Source: Lactobacillaceae bacterium (GTDB taxonomy: Bacteria > Bacillota > Bacilli > Lactobacillales > Lactobacillaceae). Taken from it: a stretch of DNA of 29,687 bases. Made by a program: the position numbers and the translations under genes. Of the stretch, positions 7,431-16,021 are shown piece after piece. The notes under the pieces were generated by a model that saw only the letters and a list, made by a program, of their open reading frames with translations, was not told the origin of the DNA and made no database searches. The stretch spans positions 1 to 29,687 of the forward strand of contig JAITDY010000055.1 in the NCBI GenBank assembly GCA_031282325.1, in the 5' to 3' direction. Every line of letters begins with the position of its first letter. Position 1 is the stretch's first letter.

Positions 7431-8483
7431 ATGACGAAAAATAAATTTACAATTGCAATTGATGCAATGGGCGGAGACTTTGCCCCAAAAGAAATTGTTA
7501 AAGGAACAATAGCCGCTGCTAAAAAATTTCCAGAATTAAATTTTAAATTATATGGACAATCTGAGAAAGTGATTGAGTTTTTAACTGATGATTTATCAAA
7601 TATAGAAGTAATCGATGCTAGAGAGATTATTGAAATGGGTGAAGAACCAGTTAAGGCTATGCGTACAAAAAAAGATTCCTCGCTTGTAAGGGCAGCTACT
7701 GATGTTAAAAACGGAAACGCAGATGCATTGTTTTCAGCGGGGAATACTGGAGCATTGTTATCGAGTGCGATATTTATAATCGGTAGAATAAAAGGGGTTT
7801 TACGTCCGGCATTGCTAACAACATTGCCATCAGTAAAACAACCTGATAAACAATGGGTATTAATGGATGTCGGAGCAAACGCTGAAAGTAAATCTATTTA
7901 TTTATATCAATTTGGAATCTTAGCCAACTTTTATGCAGAAAAAATTTTAAAATATAAAAAGCCAATCGTTAAATTACTGAATAATGGTAGTGAAGAAGAT
8001 AAGGGGGATCAGGTTCATAAAGAAGCCTATCAATTATTGAAAAAATCATTACTTAATTTTCAAGGCAATATAGAAGCTAGAGAACTTTTGGAAGGTCAAG
8101 CTGATATTGTTGTTGCAGATGGATTTTCTGGAAACGCTGCTTTAAAAGCAACTGAGGGTACGGCTTTGGCAATATTTAGCTCATTAAGTAGAGTAATTAA
8201 AAACGGTAATTTTAAAACCAAAATTGGTGGTTTATTATTAAAACCAGCGCTAAAAGAATTTGCTAAAGTTCTAGATTATAACAATGCAGGTGGCGCTGTA
8301 ATTTTAGGGGTGAATGCCCCGGTAGTTAAAACACATGGTTCCGCGAAATCAATTGCTGTGACGAATACTATTGCACAATTAAAAGAAATGTTAGATACTA
8401 ATCTAGTTAAAGATGTTACGAAATATGTTGAAAAACATGAAGAAGAATTTAATGTAAAGGTAGAAGACAATGGCAGAAACTAA
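7431..8483 (+). CDS. plsX: Phosphate acyltransferase PlsX
   Basis: PlsX interconverts acyl-ACP and acyl-phosphate, supplying the acyl donor for PlsY in phosphatidic acid synthesis at the membrane. The 350-residue length is standard. The N-terminus IAIDAMGGDFAPKEIVKG is the family hallmark; SAGNTGALLSSA, DVGANAESK and VVADGFSGNAALKATEG follow in the expected order. It starts 2 bases after recG, with an AAGGA about 13 bases ahead, and its last 14 bases overlap acpP. Coupling to acpP is logical because acyl carrier protein is its substrate carrier. Confidence 0.97.
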   Translation: MTKNKFTIAIDAMGGDFAPKEIVKGTIAAAKKFPELNFKLYGQSEKVIEFLTDDLSNIEVIDAREIIEMGEEPVKAMRTKKDSSLVRAATDVKNGNADALFSAGNTGALLSSAIFIIGRIKGVLRPALLTTLPSVKQPDKQWVLMDVGANAESKSIYLYQFGILANFYAEKILKYKKPIVKLLNNGSEEDKGDQVHKEAYQLLKKSLLNFQGNIEARELLEGQADIVVADGFSGNAALKATEGTALAIFSSLSRVIKNGNFKTKIGGLLLKPALKEFAKVLDYNNAGGAVILGVNAPVVKTHGSAKSIAVTNTIAQLKEMLDTNLVKDVTKYVEKHEEEFNVKVEDNGRN

Positions 8484-8718
8484 AGAAAAAATTTATAAGG
8501 AACTTACAGAAGAAATTTCAAAACGATTTTCAATTCCTAAATCTAAAATTACTCCTGAATTAAATTTCGTGACTGATGTGAATGCAGATTCTATTGATTT
8601 TGTGGAACTAGTTTTGGAATTAGAAGATAAATACGATGTTGAAATTCCTGATGAGGAAGCAGAAAAATTGATTACCTTACAACAAACGGTTGATTATATC
8701 TACGAACAAACAAATTAA
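8470..8718 (+). CDS. acpP: Acyl carrier protein
   Basis: An 82-residue acidic four-helix protein that carries acyl chains on a 4'-phosphopantetheine arm. The attachment site is Ser41 in NADSIDFVELV, followed by the acidic helix ELEDKYDVEIPDEEAEKL that docks partner enzymes. Position 38 is Asn (VNADSID) where Gly is common; this does not touch the modified serine. The ATG lies inside the plsX 3' end, with AAAGG about 9 bases ahead, so translation is probably coupled. A long perfect hairpin terminator follows. Confidence 0.96.
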   Translation: MAETKEKIYKELTEEISKRFSIPKSKITPELNFVTDVNADSIDFVELVLELEDKYDVEIPDEEAEKLITLQQTVDYIYEQTN

Positions 8719-8724
8719 AACACA

Positions 8725-8756
8725 AAAACTGCTTTATTTAAATAAAGCAGTTTTTT
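8725..8756 (+). terminator. recG-plsX-acpP terminator
   Basis: A perfect 24-bp palindrome (8728-8751) with flanking A and T runs, immediately after the acpP stop codon. Confidence 0.9.
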
Positions 8757-8799
8757 ATTTAATAAATTTTATTTTGTATTAAATCCAATCAACCTACTT

Positions 8800-8808
8800 T
8801 GTTATAAT
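8800..8808 (+). promoter_or_regulatory. Extended -10 promoter of the rnc-smc-ftsY-ylxM-ffh operon
   Basis: TGTTATAAT is a full extended -10 element (TGn plus TATAAT). No good -35 is seen at 16-18 bases. Transcription should start near 8815, within a few bases of the rnc start codon. The same nine bases occur in front of the valS leader. Confidence 0.65.
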
Positions 8809-8819
8809 TTATAGTGATT

Positions 8820-9515
8820 ATGTCCGATGTAATAAGTGGTTTAAAAAGAGATTTTGATATATCTTTTAAAGATGTTCATTTATTAAATGAAGCTTTTACT
8901 CATGGTACTTACCTACATGAGAACCTACATGATAAAGGTAGGGATTATCAAAGATTAGAATTTTTAGGTGACTCAGTTATGCAATTAATGGTTGCAGATT
9001 TTTTATATAGAGATTTTTCTAATTGGAACGAAGGACAACTAACAGAAGCCCGTATTTCAATGGTTCAAAGTAAATCTTTTTCTCATTTTGCTAGATTGGC
9101 TCATTTTGATGAATATATATTATTAAGTAAATCTTCTAAAAAACAGAAATTAAATGATAATGATAATTTATTAGAAGATATTTTTGAGTCATTTATTGCT
9201 GCATTGTATATCGATCAAGGAATTCCGGCTGTTAGAAAGTTTCTCGATAAAACACTGTTTAAAGCTTTTAATGAAGGTTATTTTAATCAATTTGTGAATT
9301 ACAAATCTAAATTGCAAGAATTAGTTCAACAGGTTGGCAAAGTTGAAATTAAATATGTTGTCACTAATCAAGACAGCATTAATGAAGAAGAACCTTATTA
9401 CGAAGTTGATGTATTGATAAATGGAATAAAAAACGGTAGCGGAAGCGGACGTTCAATTAAAGAGGCAGAAAAAATAGCTGCACAAAATGCATATAAGGAA
9501 TTAAGTGATTTATGA
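8820..9515 (+). CDS. rnc: Ribonuclease III
   Basis: RNase III cleaves double-stranded RNA, processing rRNA precursors and some mRNAs. The N-terminal catalytic domain shows the signature RLEFLGDSVMQL, with the metal-binding Glu and Asp, and the second acidic motif EDIFESFIAALYIDQG. A double-stranded-RNA-binding domain follows (about 160-230), ending RSIKEAEKIAAQNAYKEL. I prefer the ATG at 8820 (231 residues, MSDVISGL). A GTG at 8814 is in frame and would add two residues. Neither has a Shine-Dalgarno sequence, and the -10 box ends only 11 bases before the ATG, so the mRNA leader is predicted to be about 5 bases or absent. It overlaps smc by 4 bases, the classical rnc-smc arrangement. Confidence 0.95.
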   Translation: MSDVISGLKRDFDISFKDVHLLNEAFTHGTYLHENLHDKGRDYQRLEFLGDSVMQLMVADFLYRDFSNWNEGQLTEARISMVQSKSFSHFARLAHFDEYILLSKSSKKQKLNDNDNLLEDIFESFIAALYIDQGIPAVRKFLDKTLFKAFNEGYFNQFVNYKSKLQELVQQVGKVEIKYVVTNQDSINEEEPYYEVDVLINGIKNGSGSGRSIKEAEKIAAQNAYKELSDL

Positions 9516-12500
9516 AATTAAAATCAATTGAAATTAATGGTTTTAAATCATTTGCTGAAAAAACTAAAATTGATTTCATGCCCGGAATGACCGGTGTTGT
9601 GGGACCCAATGGATCTGGGAAATCTAATATTATTGAAGCAATTCGCTGGGTTATGGGCGAACAGTCTGCCAAAGGACTACGTGGGGATAAAATGTCCGAC
9701 GTTATATTTGGTGGTTCTAAAAATAGAAATGCGATGTCTAGAGCTAGTGTAACAATGATAATTGATAATCAAGATCATTTTTTAAAAACCGATTTTACTG
9801 AGATATCAATTTCTAGACGTTTATACCGAAATGGAGATTCAGAATATTTAATTAACGGAATTAAATCCCGTTTAAAGGACATCACAGATTTATTTGTCGA
9901 TACCGGACTAGGTAGAGAAAGTTTTTCGATAATTAACCAAGGAAAAGTAGAATCTATTTTTAATGCTAAACCAGAAGAACGTCGTACAATTATTGAAGAT
10001 GTTGCTGGCGTCTTTAAATATAAGCAAAATAAAATAAAAACAGAAAATGAATTATCGATTACTTCTGATAACTTAGCTCGCGTAACAGATATTATTTCAG
10101 AGATAGAATCACGATTAGAACCGTTAAAAATTCAAGCCCAAGAAGCACAAGAATTTTCAGATTTACAAAGGCAATACGATCAATTAAATCTAGTTAAATT
10201 TTTACGTGAACAAAAATCAATTTTAAAAGAAATATCTGAATTAAATAGTAATCGTTTAAATATAGAATCGCAAAGTAAAACTATCGATGAACAAATTAAT
10301 GAAATAATTAATAATGTTAGTACAAAACAAATTAATATATCTGAGTTAGAAAAGCAAATTAGCGATCTATCTTCTGAAATTGAAAATTTAACAGTTGAAA
10401 TAGAAAGAACACGTGGAGAGAATAAACTCCAAAATAATCAACTTGAAAATTTATCTAACAATAAAAAAAGATTAGACACATTAATTAAAGAAAATAATTT
10501 GCAAATTACCACATTAAATAATAATATTAGTGAATTAGAACAAAAAAAACAAAGTGTTGAAAACGAATTTAATCGATTACAAAATGATGTTGATGGCATA
10601 TATGAACAATTAAAGAAAAAAGATCAATTGTCCAACAAAGACCAATTAGAATCATTGCGTGAAGAATATATACAAACATTAATAGATATTTCTAATTTAG
10701 AAAATAAAATTACAAGTCTTCAAAAAGATACACAAAGGATAACTCATCGTCATGAAAATTTAGATGAAAATAATCATTTAATTAAAAAAGAAATTGAAGA
10801 TAAAAAAGAGGAATTAAGACATCAATATGGAAATATAGATGACAATTCATATCAACAAATTGAGTTGAATAATCAATCAATCCTAGAATCCTTAAATAAC
10901 GCTAAAAAGCAATTAGATAATTTAAATACTAATCATTTACGATTATTAAATAATTTCAATCAGAATAAATCACGTTTTGAGTCTTTACAAAATTCAACCG
11001 AAAATAGCGATTATTATTTTGGTGTGCGTAATGTTTTAAATGCAAAAGCCCAATTTCCAGGTTTATTTGGAACGGTCGCAGAACTTATATCAGTTGGTGA
11101 TGAGAATGTTTTAGCAGTTCAAACAGCTTTAGGAGCTGCTTTGCAAAATATCATCGTTGATTCTCAACAAACCGCTAAAAAGGCGATTGATTATTTAACT
11201 CAGAGAAAATTAGGTCGTGTAACATTTTTGCCGATTGATAATATTTTGTCCAGAAGGATACCAGATGATGTGTTAATAACCTTAAAAAATACAAGTGGTT
11301 TTGTGGGAATAGCTAGTAAATTAATTAAATTTGATTCTAAATTTTCAAATATTTTTGAGAATTTATTAGGAATGTTAATCGTGGCAGATAATTTAGAGAA
11401 TGCTTTTAATATTTCTAAAATAACAGCTCGAAGATATCAAGTTGTAACTTTACGTGGGGAAATAATTCGAGCTGGTGGAGCAATTACAGGCGGTGCCGAT
11501 AATAATAAAACCGGTATTTTGGCTAAATTTAATGAAATAGAACAATTAAAAGAACTTGTTAAACAAAATGCGAATGATTTAGAAGATTCAAAAAAAATAA
11601 TTGATAACTTACAAAAGCAGATAAAAAAAGAAGAACAAGATTATGTTGTAGTAAGAAATCAATTAGTAGCTCAAAAAGAACAAACGCAATTATCGATTGG
11701 TGGTAAAAAAATTCTTGAAGATAAAATCCAATCATTAAAACAAACTGTCAATATTAATGAAAAAGAAACTGTTAATTTAAAAAATGAAATCAAAATTAAT
11801 CAGCAAAACATCATTGATGCACAATCTAATTTAGAAATTATTTCTAATCAGTCAGAAAAGAAATTAGATCAAATACATCAATTAGAAATATCAGTTGCTA
11901 ATAATACACAAGAAAGTTCTAAGCAAGGCGAAGAACTTTCTCAAAAACGAGAAGAACTTGCTGAAAAAAGAGTTATATTACAGAATATAAATTCGCAAAT
12001 TTCTGAAAAACAAAATAATTTAAGTCAAATAAAATCTATTCAAACAGAAAGTCAATTTGAGCTTGAAAAAATTAGTGCTCAAATTAATGATTTAGAGCAA
12101 CAGATGAAAAATAGTTCTGAAGTAGACTTAGATAATTCTAATTTAGAAGAAATGATTATTAAAAGAAATTCTTTAATGGAAATAATTTCGTCTGAAAGAG
12201 AAAAATATTCTGAGAATTTGTCAAAACAAAATCAATTACAGGATCAATTTAGAAAAGTAACTGATTCGTTAAATAAAGTAGATATTAAAATATCTTCGTT
12301 AAAAACTAAATTAGAGCAGGTCGAGGTCAATCTTCATCAAATTGATTATGATAAAGAATTTAATATTGATTTATTAGAAGACAGAGAATTAATTGATATT
12401 GCTCAATCCGTAAATCAATTAAAAAATCAAATGGGAAATTACACTCATGTTAATTTAGGGGCAATTGATGAATTAGCGATCGTTAGTGAAAGATTTGACT

Positions 12501-13045
12501 TCTTAAATAAACAAAAAGAAGATTTAGTTAATTCATCTAATGATCTTTTACTAGCAATTTCTGAATTGGATAAGGAAGTTGTAACTAAATTTGGCGATAC
12601 CTTTAATAAAGTAGCTTCTGAATTTAAGAAAACTTTCGTTAAGCTTTTTGGAGGGGGTAGTGCTTCTCTAGAACTAAGCGAACCAAACGATTTATTGAAT
12701 ACTGGAATAGAAATCAAAGTACAGCCTCCGGGCAAAAAAGCTCGTAATCTTTCTTTGCTTTCAGGAGGAGAAAAAGCGTTAACGGCTATTGCGCTATTGC
12801 TAGCAATTTTATTGGTAAATCCAGTTCCATTTGCAATTTTAGATGAAACTGAAGCTGCATTGGATGAAAGTAATGTTGATAATTTTGGTAAGTTTATCGC
12901 TGAATTTGGTAAGCAAACCCAATTTATTGTTATTACGCATAGAAAACCAACGATGAAATATGCAAATGTTTTATATGGCGTTACTATGCAAGAACCAGGA
13001 GTATCAACAATGGTAAGCGTTTCATTAGACGAGGTAAAAGACTAA
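9512..13045 (+). CDS. smc: Chromosome segregation protein SMC
   Basis: The 1177-residue SMC ATPase forms, with ScpA and ScpB (not in this window), the condensin that organises and segregates the chromosome. The N-terminal Walker A is GPNGSGKSNI (about 31-40). Long coiled coils of Gln/Glu/Lys/Asn-rich sequence flank a hinge (about 503-665, containing LFGTVAELISV and LRGEIIRAGGAITGG). The C-terminal head carries the ABC signature LSGGEKALTAIALL (from about 1082) and Walker B FAILDETEAALDESN (about 1107-1121). Walker B has Thr where relatives usually have Val in DEVEAALD; the catalytic Glu is retained. It overlaps rnc by 4 bases and ends 1 base before ftsY. Confidence 0.97.
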   Translation: MKLKSIEINGFKSFAEKTKIDFMPGMTGVVGPNGSGKSNIIEAIRWVMGEQSAKGLRGDKMSDVIFGGSKNRNAMSRASVTMIIDNQDHFLKTDFTEISISRRLYRNGDSEYLINGIKSRLKDITDLFVDTGLGRESFSIINQGKVESIFNAKPEERRTIIEDVAGVFKYKQNKIKTENELSITSDNLARVTDIISEIESRLEPLKIQAQEAQEFSDLQRQYDQLNLVKFLREQKSILKEISELNSNRLNIESQSKTIDEQINEIINNVSTKQINISELEKQISDLSSEIENLTVEIERTRGENKLQNNQLENLSNNKKRLDTLIKENNLQITTLNNNISELEQKKQSVENEFNRLQNDVDGIYEQLKKKDQLSNKDQLESLREEYIQTLIDISNLENKITSLQKDTQRITHRHENLDENNHLIKKEIEDKKEELRHQYGNIDDNSYQQIELNNQSILESLNNAKKQLDNLNTNHLRLLNNFNQNKSRFESLQNSTENSDYYFGVRNVLNAKAQFPGLFGTVAELISVGDENVLAVQTALGAALQNIIVDSQQTAKKAIDYLTQRKLGRVTFLPIDNILSRRIPDDVLITLKNTSGFVGIASKLIKFDSKFSNIFENLLGMLIVADNLENAFNISKITARRYQVVTLRGEIIRAGGAITGGADNNKTGILAKFNEIEQLKELVKQNANDLEDSKKIIDNLQKQIKKEEQDYVVVRNQLVAQKEQTQLSIGGKKILEDKIQSLKQTVNINEKETVNLKNEIKINQQNIIDAQSNLEIISNQSEKKLDQIHQLEISVANNTQESSKQGEELSQKREELAEKRVILQNINSQISEKQNNLSQIKSIQTESQFELEKISAQINDLEQQMKNSSEVDLDNSNLEEMIIKRNSLMEIISSEREKYSENLSKQNQLQDQFRKVTDSLNKVDIKISSLKTKLEQVEVNLHQIDYDKEFNIDLLEDRELIDIAQSVNQLKNQMGNYTHVNLGAIDELAIVSERFDFLNKQKEDLVNSSNDLLLAISELDKEVVTKFGDTFNKVASEFKKTFVKLFGGGSASLELSEPNDLLNTGIEIKVQPPGKKARNLSLLSGGEKALTAIALLLAILLVNPVPFAILDETEAALDESNVDNFGKFIAEFGKQTQFIVITHRKPTMKYANVLYGVTMQEPGVSTMVSVSLDEVKD

Positions 13046-13046
13046 A

Positions 13047-14150
13047 ATGGGATTATTTGATTCTTTAAGAAAAAAGAAAAAGCAAGAAGATTCTGTTCAA
13101 GAAGATTCTGTTGTAGAAAAAAAACAAAGTGTTTTTGAGAAAATCAAAGATGTTTTAGAAGTTGATTTAGGTACAGTAGAAGACTATAAAACAGTTCCTA
13201 ATAATGTGGATGAATTAAAAGAAGATGTTTATCAAAAAGGGCTTGAAAAATCTAGATCTAATTTTTCGAATCAGGTTAATAAATTATTGGCCAATTTTAG
13301 AACAGTCGATGAAACTTTTTTTGAAGATTTAGAAGATACTTTAATTTCATCGGATGTTGGTTTTGAAATGGCAATGAAAATTTCAGATCAACTTCGTAAT
13401 GAAGCTCGCTTTATAAATATTAAAACAAAAGCTGATGCAAAAAATATGATTTTAGAAAAACTCACACAAGTGTATGAAAATTCTGGTAACGATGAAGATA
13501 TTAAAATGAATTTTTCAAGCAAGGGAGTAACTGTCTTTTTATTTGTAGGCGTTAATGGGGTTGGAAAAACAACGACAATTGGAAAACTATCTAATTTATA
13601 TAAACAGCAAGGTAAAAAAGTTTTGTTAGCAGCTGCAGATACCTTTAGAGCAGGAGCCACCGAGCAATTAGTTCAATGGGCAAAAAAAAGCGATGTGGAT
13701 ATAGTAACCGGAAAAGAAAAATCCGATCCAGCATCAGTAGTATTTGATGCTGTTATAAAGGCTAAAAAAAATAATTATGATATTTTGCTAGTTGATACTG
13801 CTGGCCGTTTACAAAATAATGTCAATTTAATGAAGGAATTAGAGAAAATGAAAAACATTATTTCTCGAGAATTACCAGAACAGCCCTCAGAAGTTCTTTT
13901 GGTATTAGATTCCACAACTGGACAAAACGCAGTCAATCAAGCTAAATTATTTAAAGATTCATCTGATGTTACTGGTATTATTCTGACTAAATTAGATGGC
14001 ACTGCAAAAGGAGGGATTGTCCTTGCTATTCGAGAAGAATTATCCTTACCAGTAAAATTAATTGGCTTAGGCGAAAAAATTACTGATTTAAAAGAATTTA
14101 ATTCTGAAGAATTTATTTATGGATTATTTAAGGATTTAATTGAAGCATAA
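13047..14150 (+). CDS. ftsY: Signal recognition particle receptor FtsY
   Basis: FtsY is the membrane-associated receptor that docks ribosome-SRP complexes at the translocon. The 367-residue protein has a short charged N-terminal region rich in Lys and Glu (1-60), an N domain, and the SRP-type GTPase G domain. G-domain motifs are GVNGVGKTTT (168-177), DTFRAGATEQL, DTAGRLQ and TKLDGTAKGG, ending in the GLGEKITDLKEF motif. It follows smc by 1 base and its stop codon shares an A with the ylxM start (TAATG), so the three genes form one operon with ffh. Confidence 0.97.
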   Translation: MGLFDSLRKKKKQEDSVQEDSVVEKKQSVFEKIKDVLEVDLGTVEDYKTVPNNVDELKEDVYQKGLEKSRSNFSNQVNKLLANFRTVDETFFEDLEDTLISSDVGFEMAMKISDQLRNEARFINIKTKADAKNMILEKLTQVYENSGNDEDIKMNFSSKGVTVFLFVGVNGVGKTTTIGKLSNLYKQQGKKVLLAAADTFRAGATEQLVQWAKKSDVDIVTGKEKSDPASVVFDAVIKAKKNNYDILLVDTAGRLQNNVNLMKELEKMKNIISRELPEQPSEVLLVLDSTTGQNAVNQAKLFKDSSDVTGIILTKLDGTAKGGIVLAIREELSLPVKLIGLGEKITDLKEFNSEEFIYGLFKDLIEA

Positions 14151-14464
14151 TGGAATTAGAAGATAAACAAGAAATAATATCTTTGTTAAGTTTTTATGAA
14201 CCTTTGCTGTCCAAAAAAGCGAATCAATATTTAGAAAGTTACTTCATTGATGACCTATCAATGATAGAAATTGCTGAAAATGCTGGTGTCACCAAACAAG
14301 CAATTAGTGACAGAATTAAAAGAGCAATTAAGGAATTAAATAAATTTGAAAACAAATTAGGCTTAAAAAGAAAATTTGTTGCGAGAATCAAAATAGAAAA
14401 AGAAATTTTAAAAACTGGTAATTTGAAATTACTAGAAAAATTAATTGAAGTCGAGGAACAATAA
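14150..14464 (+). CDS. ylxM: YlxM family SRP-associated helix-turn-helix protein
   Basis: A 104-residue protein. Its central helix-turn-helix (about 37-62, MIEIAENAGVTKQAISDRIK) resembles sigma-factor region 4 and is the mark of the YlxM/p13 family, which is encoded just upstream of ffh and is thought to modulate the signal recognition particle. It overlaps both neighbours through TAATG junctions. No independent ribosome-binding site is evident, so translation is probably coupled to ftsY. Confidence 0.93.
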   Translation: MELEDKQEIISLLSFYEPLLSKKANQYLESYFIDDLSMIEIAENAGVTKQAISDRIKRAIKELNKFENKLGLKRKFVARIKIEKEILKTGNLKLLEKLIEVEEQ

Positions 14465-15954
14465 TGGCATTTGAAAATTTATCATCTAGAATACAAGGCG
14501 CCTTAAAAAATTTAAGCGGTAAGGCAAAAGTCGGTGAAAACGATTTAGACTTAACTTTACGCGAAATAAGATTAGCTTTATTAGAGGCCGACGTTAATTT
14601 ACAAACTGCACGTTCTTTTATAACAAGTGTTCGAACTAAGGCCTTAGGAGCTAAAGTTTTAGATGGGCTAAATCCATCAGAACAAGTTATTAAAATTGTT
14701 AATGACGAATTAATTTCTTTAATGGGCGAAGAAGCAGTTCCTTTAAATAAATCAGATAAAATACCAACCATTATAATGATGGTTGGTTTACAGGGTGCTG
14801 GAAAAACTACAACCGTTGCAAAATTAGCAAATAAATTAAAAAAGGAAGAAAATGCCAGGCCATTATTGATTGCTGCTGATATTTATCGTCCGGCAGCTAT
14901 TGAACAATTAAAGGTATTAGGTAAAAGTCTTGACGTTCCAGTTTTTGATTTAGGAACCGAAGTAAACCCAAGGGATATTGTTAATCAAGGAATTAAGGAA
15001 GCTCAAAAAAATAAAAATGATTATATTTTCATTGATACTGCTGGACGTTTACAAATCGATGAAGAATTAATGCAAGAGTTAAAGGATATTTCAGATATTG
15101 CAAAACCAAATGAAATTCTTTTAACCGTTGACGCAATGACGGGACAAAATGCAACTGCTACTGCTAAAGGCTTTAATGATTCTTTAAATATTACTGGAAT
15201 TGTTTTAACTAAATTAGATGGTGATACTCGAGGTGGGGCTGCTCTTTCAATTAGAGAAGTTACTGGTAAACCAATCAAATTTGTTGGTGAAGGTGAAAAA
15301 GTTGATAATTTAGATGTTTTTTATCCAGATAGAATTGCGAGCCGAATTTTAGGTATGGGAGATGTCCTTACTTTAATTGAAAAGGCGCAAACTGATTTGG
15401 ATGAAAAACAAGCTGCTGATCAGTTAGAAAAATTACGTCAAAACACATTTGATTTTGATGATTTTCTAGATCAATTAAAACAAGTTCAAAATATGGGACC
15501 AATTGAGGATATGTTAAAGATGTTGCCTGGAATGGCTAATAATCCGGCCTTAGCTAATATTTCGATTGATCCTAAAGAATTTGCTCATATGCAAGCAATT
15601 GTTCAATCCATGACTAAATCAGAACGTCAAGATCCAAATTTATTGTCTCCATCGCGGCGCCGTAGAATTGCATCTGGTTCTGGTCGATCGGTGATTGAAG
15701 TTAATAAGTTAATTAAGCAATTTATTCAAATGCGTGACATGATGCATAAATTTACTAATGGAAAAGGTAAGTTACCAGCTGGAATGGAAAACATGTTGGG
15801 TGATGTTGACTCTAGCCAATTATCAGACATGTTTTCAGGTTCAGGATTGCCATCCATGAATGCTGGCGGGGGTATTGGCGGTAAGGTTGCAGATTTAGCT
15901 ATGAAACGTGCTTGGAAAAAAATTCAAAAAAATAAGAAGAAGAGAAAGAAGTAG
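14464..15954 (+). CDS. ffh: Signal recognition particle protein Ffh
   Basis: Ffh binds the SRP RNA and signal sequences of nascent proteins and, with FtsY, targets them to the membrane. The 496-residue protein has the N domain, the GTPase domain with GLQGAGKTTT (108-117), DIYRPAAIEQL, DTAGRLQ and TKLDGDTRGGAA, and GMGDVLTLIEK at the start of the methionine-rich M domain. The RNA-binding RRRRIASGSGRS motif is in the M domain. The tail is Gly-rich and then strongly basic, a little longer than average for the family. A GAGGA about 6 bases before the ATG is a good ribosome-binding site. The last codons form the left arm of a terminator. rpsP, frequently downstream in Firmicutes, is absent here. 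Confidence 0.97.
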   Translation: MAFENLSSRIQGALKNLSGKAKVGENDLDLTLREIRLALLEADVNLQTARSFITSVRTKALGAKVLDGLNPSEQVIKIVNDELISLMGEEAVPLNKSDKIPTIIMMVGLQGAGKTTTVAKLANKLKKEENARPLLIAADIYRPAAIEQLKVLGKSLDVPVFDLGTEVNPRDIVNQGIKEAQKNKNDYIFIDTAGRLQIDEELMQELKDISDIAKPNEILLTVDAMTGQNATATAKGFNDSLNITGIVLTKLDGDTRGGAALSIREVTGKPIKFVGEGEKVDNLDVFYPDRIASRILGMGDVLTLIEKAQTDLDEKQAADQLEKLRQNTFDFDDFLDQLKQVQNMGPIEDMLKMLPGMANNPALANISIDPKEFAHMQAIVQSMTKSERQDPNLLSPSRRRRIASGSGRSVIEVNKLIKQFIQMRDMMHKFTNGKGKLPAGMENMLGDVDSSQLSDMFSGSGLPSMNAGGGIGGKVADLAMKRAWKKIQKNKKKRKK

Positions 15955-15970
15955 AGGCTTCTTTTTTATT
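15945..15970 (+). terminator. ffh operon terminator overlapping the stop codon
   Basis: A 7-bp stem (15945-15951 with 15958-15964) with a 6-base loop containing most of the stop codon, followed by a T-run. It is modest in strength. Confidence 0.65.
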
Positions 15971-16021
15971 AATTCTGTTTTAATTATCAAAAATTATAAA
16001 TGAAATTAATCGATATAAAAT

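Noticed and set aside
12445..12735. Long open frames antisense to smc, ftsY, ffh and mutS2
   Set aside because: They mirror conserved coding sequence on the opposite strand, have no ribosome-binding sites and no recognisable protein features.
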